From assembly GCA_905207485.1 (NCBI GenBank), contig CAJLLL010000019.1, forward strand, positions 1 to 32,955: DNA of 32,955 nt. The letters are read 5' to 3'. A model generated the notes under the pieces. The model did not search any database. It was not told the DNA's origin and was given only the letters and a program-made list of their open reading frames with translations. Positions 30,615 to 32,955 of the stretch are shown here, piece after piece. Source of the DNA: an uncultured Phascolarctobacterium sp. GTDB lineage: Bacteria > Bacillota > Negativicutes > Acidaminococcales > Acidaminococcaceae. The position numbers and the translations under genes were made by a program. Position 1 is the stretch's first letter; the number at the start of each line of letters is the position of its first letter.

Positions 30615-31811
30615 ATGGCTTTTGTTAACCAAAATTATTGCAATTTAAAAGAAAGCTACCTGTTTTCGCAAATCGCACACAAAGTGGCAGAATTTACGGC
30701 AGCGCATCCCGAAAAGAAAATTATAAAAATGGGGATTGGCGATGTAACCCTGCCGCTTGCGCCTGCTGTTGTTGAAGCAATGCAGAAAGCAGTTGCCGAA
30801 ATGGGTGTTAAAGAAACTTTCCGCGGTTATGGCCCGGAACAGGGATATGATTTTCTGCATGAAGCTATTGCCAAATATTATGCCAGCTTTGGCGTAACTG
30901 TTGCCAGTGATGAAATTTTCATTAGTGATGGTGCAAAAAGCGATTGCGGCAATATGACTGATATTTTCAGCAACGACAATGTAATTTTGATTCCTGACCC
31001 GGTATATCCGGTTTATCTTGATACCAATGTAATGTGCGGCCGCGAAATTATTTATATGCAGGGCAAACCGGAAAATGACTTTTTGCCGATGCCGGATGAC
31101 AGCGTAAAAGCTGATATTATTTATCTGTGCTCGCCTAATAACCCGACTGGTGCGGTTTACACAAAAGAACAGCTTGAAAAATGGGTTGCTTATGCACTGA
31201 AAAACGATGCAGTAATTTTGTATGATGCCGCATACGAATCTTTTATCAGCGACCCGAGCATCCCGCGCAGCATTTTTGCTGTTGAAGGTGCAAAAAAATG
31301 TGCTATTGAACTGTGCTCACTTTCTAAAACTGCCGGCTTTACTGGTACCCGCTGCGGTTATACCATTGTTCCGCACGAATTGGTACGTAAAACTAAAGAC
31401 GGTAAAGAAATGGAACTTAACAAAATGTGGCTGCGCCGCCAGACAACCAAATTCAACGGCGTACCTTACATTATTCAGCGCGGTGCTGAAGCAGTATTTA
31501 GCGAAGAAGGACAAAAACAGTGCCGTGAAATGCTGGCTTTTTACAAAGAAAATGCCCGCATTATGGCAGAAGCACTCACTAAAAAAGGCATAAAATTCTA
31601 CGGCGGTACTCATTCCCCGTATATCTGGATGCAGTGCCCCAATGGCATGGGTTCCTGGGAATTTTTCGACTATCTCTTGGAAAAACTGGCTGTTGTCGGT
31701 ACCCCGGGTGCAGGCTTCGGTTCCATGGGTGAAGGTTATTTCCGCCTGACAGCTTTTGGCAGCAGGGAAAATACCATTGAAGCAATGGAACGTATTGAAA
31801 AAGGTTTATAA
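30615..31811 (+). CDS. dapL: LL-diaminopimelate aminotransferase
   Basis: 398 residues, a PLP-dependent class I/II aminotransferase. It makes LL-diaminopimelate directly from tetrahydrodipicolinate with glutamate, bypassing the acyl-DAP branches. DapL-specific motifs are present: KMGIGDVTLPLAPAVVEAM, ETFRGYGPEQGYDFL, FISDGAKSDCGN and YLCSPNNPTGAVY. The PLP lysine is Lys238 in SLSKTAGFTGTRCGY; GGTHSPYIWMQCP and GTPGAGFG near the C-terminus fit the family. It is second in a dapF-dapL unit and is closed by a strong terminator. GGGGG upstream serves as the ribosome-binding site. Confidence 0.96.
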   Translation: MAFVNQNYCNLKESYLFSQIAHKVAEFTAAHPEKKIIKMGIGDVTLPLAPAVVEAMQKAVAEMGVKETFRGYGPEQGYDFLHEAIAKYYASFGVTVASDEIFISDGAKSDCGNMTDIFSNDNVILIPDPVYPVYLDTNVMCGREIIYMQGKPENDFLPMPDDSVKADIIYLCSPNNPTGAVYTKEQLEKWVAYALKNDAVILYDAAYESFISDPSIPRSIFAVEGAKKCAIELCSLSKTAGFTGTRCGYTIVPHELVRKTKDGKEMELNKMWLRRQTTKFNGVPYIIQRGAEAVFSEEGQKQCREMLAFYKENARIMAEALTKKGIKFYGGTHSPYIWMQCPNGMGSWEFFDYLLEKLAVVGTPGAGFGSMGEGYFRLTAFGSRENTIEAMERIEKGL

Positions 31812-31821
31812 AAAATATGTG

Positions 31822-31857
31822 AAAAGCAGGTGAAAAGTGTTTTCACCTGCTTTTTTT
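31822..31857 (+). terminator. dapL terminator
   Basis: A perfect 15-bp stem, 31822-31836 with 31840-31854, around a 3-nt loop, with a core of GCAGGTGAAAA and a run of seven T. The strongest terminator in the window. Confidence 0.93.
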
Positions 31858-31858
31858 G

Positions 31859-31867
31859 TGCTATAAT
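31859..31867 (+). promoter_or_regulatory. Extended -10 promoter of the small secreted-protein gene
   Basis: TGC-TATAAT at 31859-31867, just after the dapL terminator and 31 bases before the start codon. The -35 region (TTTTCA at 31840-31845) is weak and lies inside the terminator stem. Confidence 0.55.
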
Positions 31868-31898
31868 ATGAAAAGACAACTTTAAGGGAGGTTCTTCG

Positions 31899-32324
31899 AT
31901 GAAAAAAATTTTACTGATTGTGATGATGCTTGTAATGTGCGTATCTTCTGCCTGCTTTGCCAGTGATGGCAGCGTGCTTGATGCAGAAGCAAAAATGGTA
32001 GACCAGTTTTTGAACGCATCTTCTTACAAGAATGTTTCTTCAATTTTGAGTGCTGACATGAAAGCCAACTTTGATGAAACTAAATTCAACGAATATAAAG
32101 CAAGCATTACCAAAGATTTGGGCGCTTACAAGGAAAAACAACTTGTAAATCTTATCAAACGCCCGGGCGTTGACCGTTTGGTTTACGGCGCAGGCTTTGA
32201 AGGCGATAAAGTAATGATGGTTATCGCTGATTTTGCCGTAAAAAATGAAAAACCGCTGCTTTTAAACATTGCTATTGTTCCGCCTCAGCCGGCTAACGAA
32301 CAAGGCAGCGAAGAAAAGAAATAA
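31899..32324 (+). CDS. Small secreted protein, DUF3887-like
   Basis: 141 residues with a Sec signal peptide (MKKILLIVMMLVMCVSSACF, then A), predicted cleavage near residue 21. A Cys at 19 lies within the signal but the surrounding residues are not a convincing lipobox. The mature part (AEAKMVDQFLNASSYKNVSS, ADMKANFDETKFNEYK, LGAYKEKQLVNLIKRPGVD) follows the DUF3887-type pattern of a small secreted alpha/beta protein and ends in a polar tail. It resembles the 13492-13911 product in length and layout, so the two may be paralogues. GGGAGG precedes the ATG. It is monocistronic, with its own promoter and terminator. Function unknown. Confidence 0.8.
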   Translation: MKKILLIVMMLVMCVSSACFASDGSVLDAEAKMVDQFLNASSYKNVSSILSADMKANFDETKFNEYKASITKDLGAYKEKQLVNLIKRPGVDRLVYGAGFEGDKVMMVIADFAVKNEKPLLLNIAIVPPQPANEQGSEEKK

Positions 32325-32343
32325 TAATATTTTAGCAAAAAGT

Positions 32344-32375
32344 AAAACCGGGTACTGCATAGCAGGCCCGGTTTT
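32344..32375. terminator. Bidirectional terminator between convergent genes
   Basis: AAAACCGGG (32344-32352) pairs perfectly with CCCGGTTTT (32367-32375), with an inner CTGC-ATA-GCAG stem. A and T runs on opposite sides allow function on both strands. Confidence 0.88.
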
Positions 32376-32380
32376 GTAAT

Positions 32381-32955
32381 TTATAAATACTTATACCATA
32401 ACAGCATCAAACCGTAAATTACAGGCTGATGAATAAGATAGGCGGGAAGAGAGTGTCTGCCTAATGCAGATAAAGGTTTGATATCAAAATAAAGAAACGA
32501 ATTTTGATTTAGAAAATCGCGGCATAAGCGGCAGGCAAAATAACCGCCGGTGTATATAAAAATCCAGGGAATGATAGGAAAATAATCGGCAGAATAAAAA
32601 TCTTCCGTAGGCAGCCCAAGCCATGCAGTGAAATAATTGGCATACCAATTAAGCGGCAGTTGGTATTGCCAGCCCGGTATTCCAATATAACCATGGGCAA
32701 TATTTTTTAAGGCGAAAAACAAAATAATACTGCCAATTAATCCGCTTGCGGGCATAATTTTATAAATTAATTTTTGCATTGGCAGCATCAGCAGCATGGC
32801 ACTGCCGATGAATGATAAAATACCGAAACTGATAAAATTGTTTTTGTCAAAAAAATATGTGATGCCGGAAATAAAAACAGCGCAGCCTAAAATAGTAAGG
32901 CTGCGCTTTAAATGTTTATGCGACAGCGCCCAGCAAAAACCGGAAAGAAAAATAA
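32381..32955 (-). CDS. DUF1624 (heparan-alpha-glucosaminide N-acetyltransferase-like) membrane protein, 5' end outside window
   Basis: The minus-strand frame is open from the window edge to the TAA at 32383-32381, giving at least 190 residues. An internal ATG at 32797 is not the true start, because coding continues upstream without a stop (SGFCWALSHKHLKRSLTILG, then FISGITYFF, FGILSFIGSAMLL). Several hydrophobic segments and the motifs SFIGSAMLL, WLGLPTEDFYSADYFPIIPW, IYTGGYF and ALGRHSLPAYLIHQPVIYG fit the C-terminal half of DUF1624 acyltransferase-like proteins of the bacterial inner membrane. These may transfer acyl groups to envelope sugars, but the substrate is unknown. It is convergent with the secreted-protein gene across a shared terminator. 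Confidence 0.85.
   Translation of the reverse strand, partial: IFLSGFCWALSHKHLKRSLTILGCAVFISGITYFFDKNNFISFGILSFIGSAMLLMLPMQKLIYKIMPASGLIGSIILFFALKNIAHGYIGIPGWQYQLPLNWYANYFTAWLGLPTEDFYSADYFPIIPWIFIYTGGYFACRLCRDFLNQNSFLYFDIKPLSALGRHSLPAYLIHQPVIYGLMLLWYKYL

Overview
The window looks like a chromosomal segment of a diderm Firmicute (Negativicutes, probably an Acidaminococcales/Phascolarctobacterium-like gut anaerobe). This is inferred from three things: a trimeric autotransporter with a YadA-type outer-membrane barrel lies beside Firmicute-style operons; lysine/diaminopimelate is made by dapF plus dapL; and housekeeping genes use a moderate-GC codon set (CGT/CGC, GGC, GCC/GCA). There is no rRNA, tRNA, CRISPR array, transposase or integrase that I can see. 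Most intergenic gaps carry clear intrinsic terminators, and several carry good sigma-70/sigma-A promoters.

Layout. 1-3482: 3' part of pheS and complete pheT; the first ~1.8 kb has a foreign codon dialect (AGA, ATA, CTA, A-ending codons) that switches to the host dialect inside pheT, and the pheS-pheT gap holds a ~150-nt element closed by a perfect 21-bp inverted repeat. 3507-5061: a PepSY lipoprotein, a small unknown protein and a CYTH phosphatase-like protein. 5121-7440 (minus strand): lrgB-lrgA and an RMD1/DUF155 membrane protein. 7567-10116: clpB. 10117-10547: 430 bp without a gene, holding the clpB terminator, the adhesin promoter and a structured leader. 10548-13316: trimeric autotransporter adhesin. 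13492-14749: a three-gene run of two small secreted proteins and a small HTH protein. 14856-16550: CoA-disulfide reductase with a rhodanese domain.

16572-22266 is a de novo purine operon, purE-purF-purM-purN-purH(cyclohydrolase domain only)-purD, behind a strong promoter and a leader terminator. It is followed by an IMP dehydrogenase (22352-23863) whose key residues fall at the same numbers as in the Tritrichomonas foetus enzyme, so the block leads from PRPP towards XMP/GMP, with purC, purB, purL/Q/S, purK and the AICAR transformylase domain located elsewhere. 23967-26456: polar amino-acid ABC transporter (binding lipoprotein, permease, ATPase). 26537-29583: a DUF4127 protein and glucose-6-phosphate isomerase. 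29591-31811: dapF and dapL behind a strong promoter and a leader hairpin. 31899-32324: a small secreted protein resembling the one at 13492. 32381-end (minus): 3' part of a DUF1624 membrane acyltransferase-like protein.

The points most worth a second look are the mosaic pheT, the structured pheS-pheT spacer, the stand-alone IMP cyclohydrolase, the T. foetus-like IMP dehydrogenase, the post-barrel tail and structured leader of the adhesin, and the secreted/secreted/HTH mini-operon. I see no complete defence system or mobile island.
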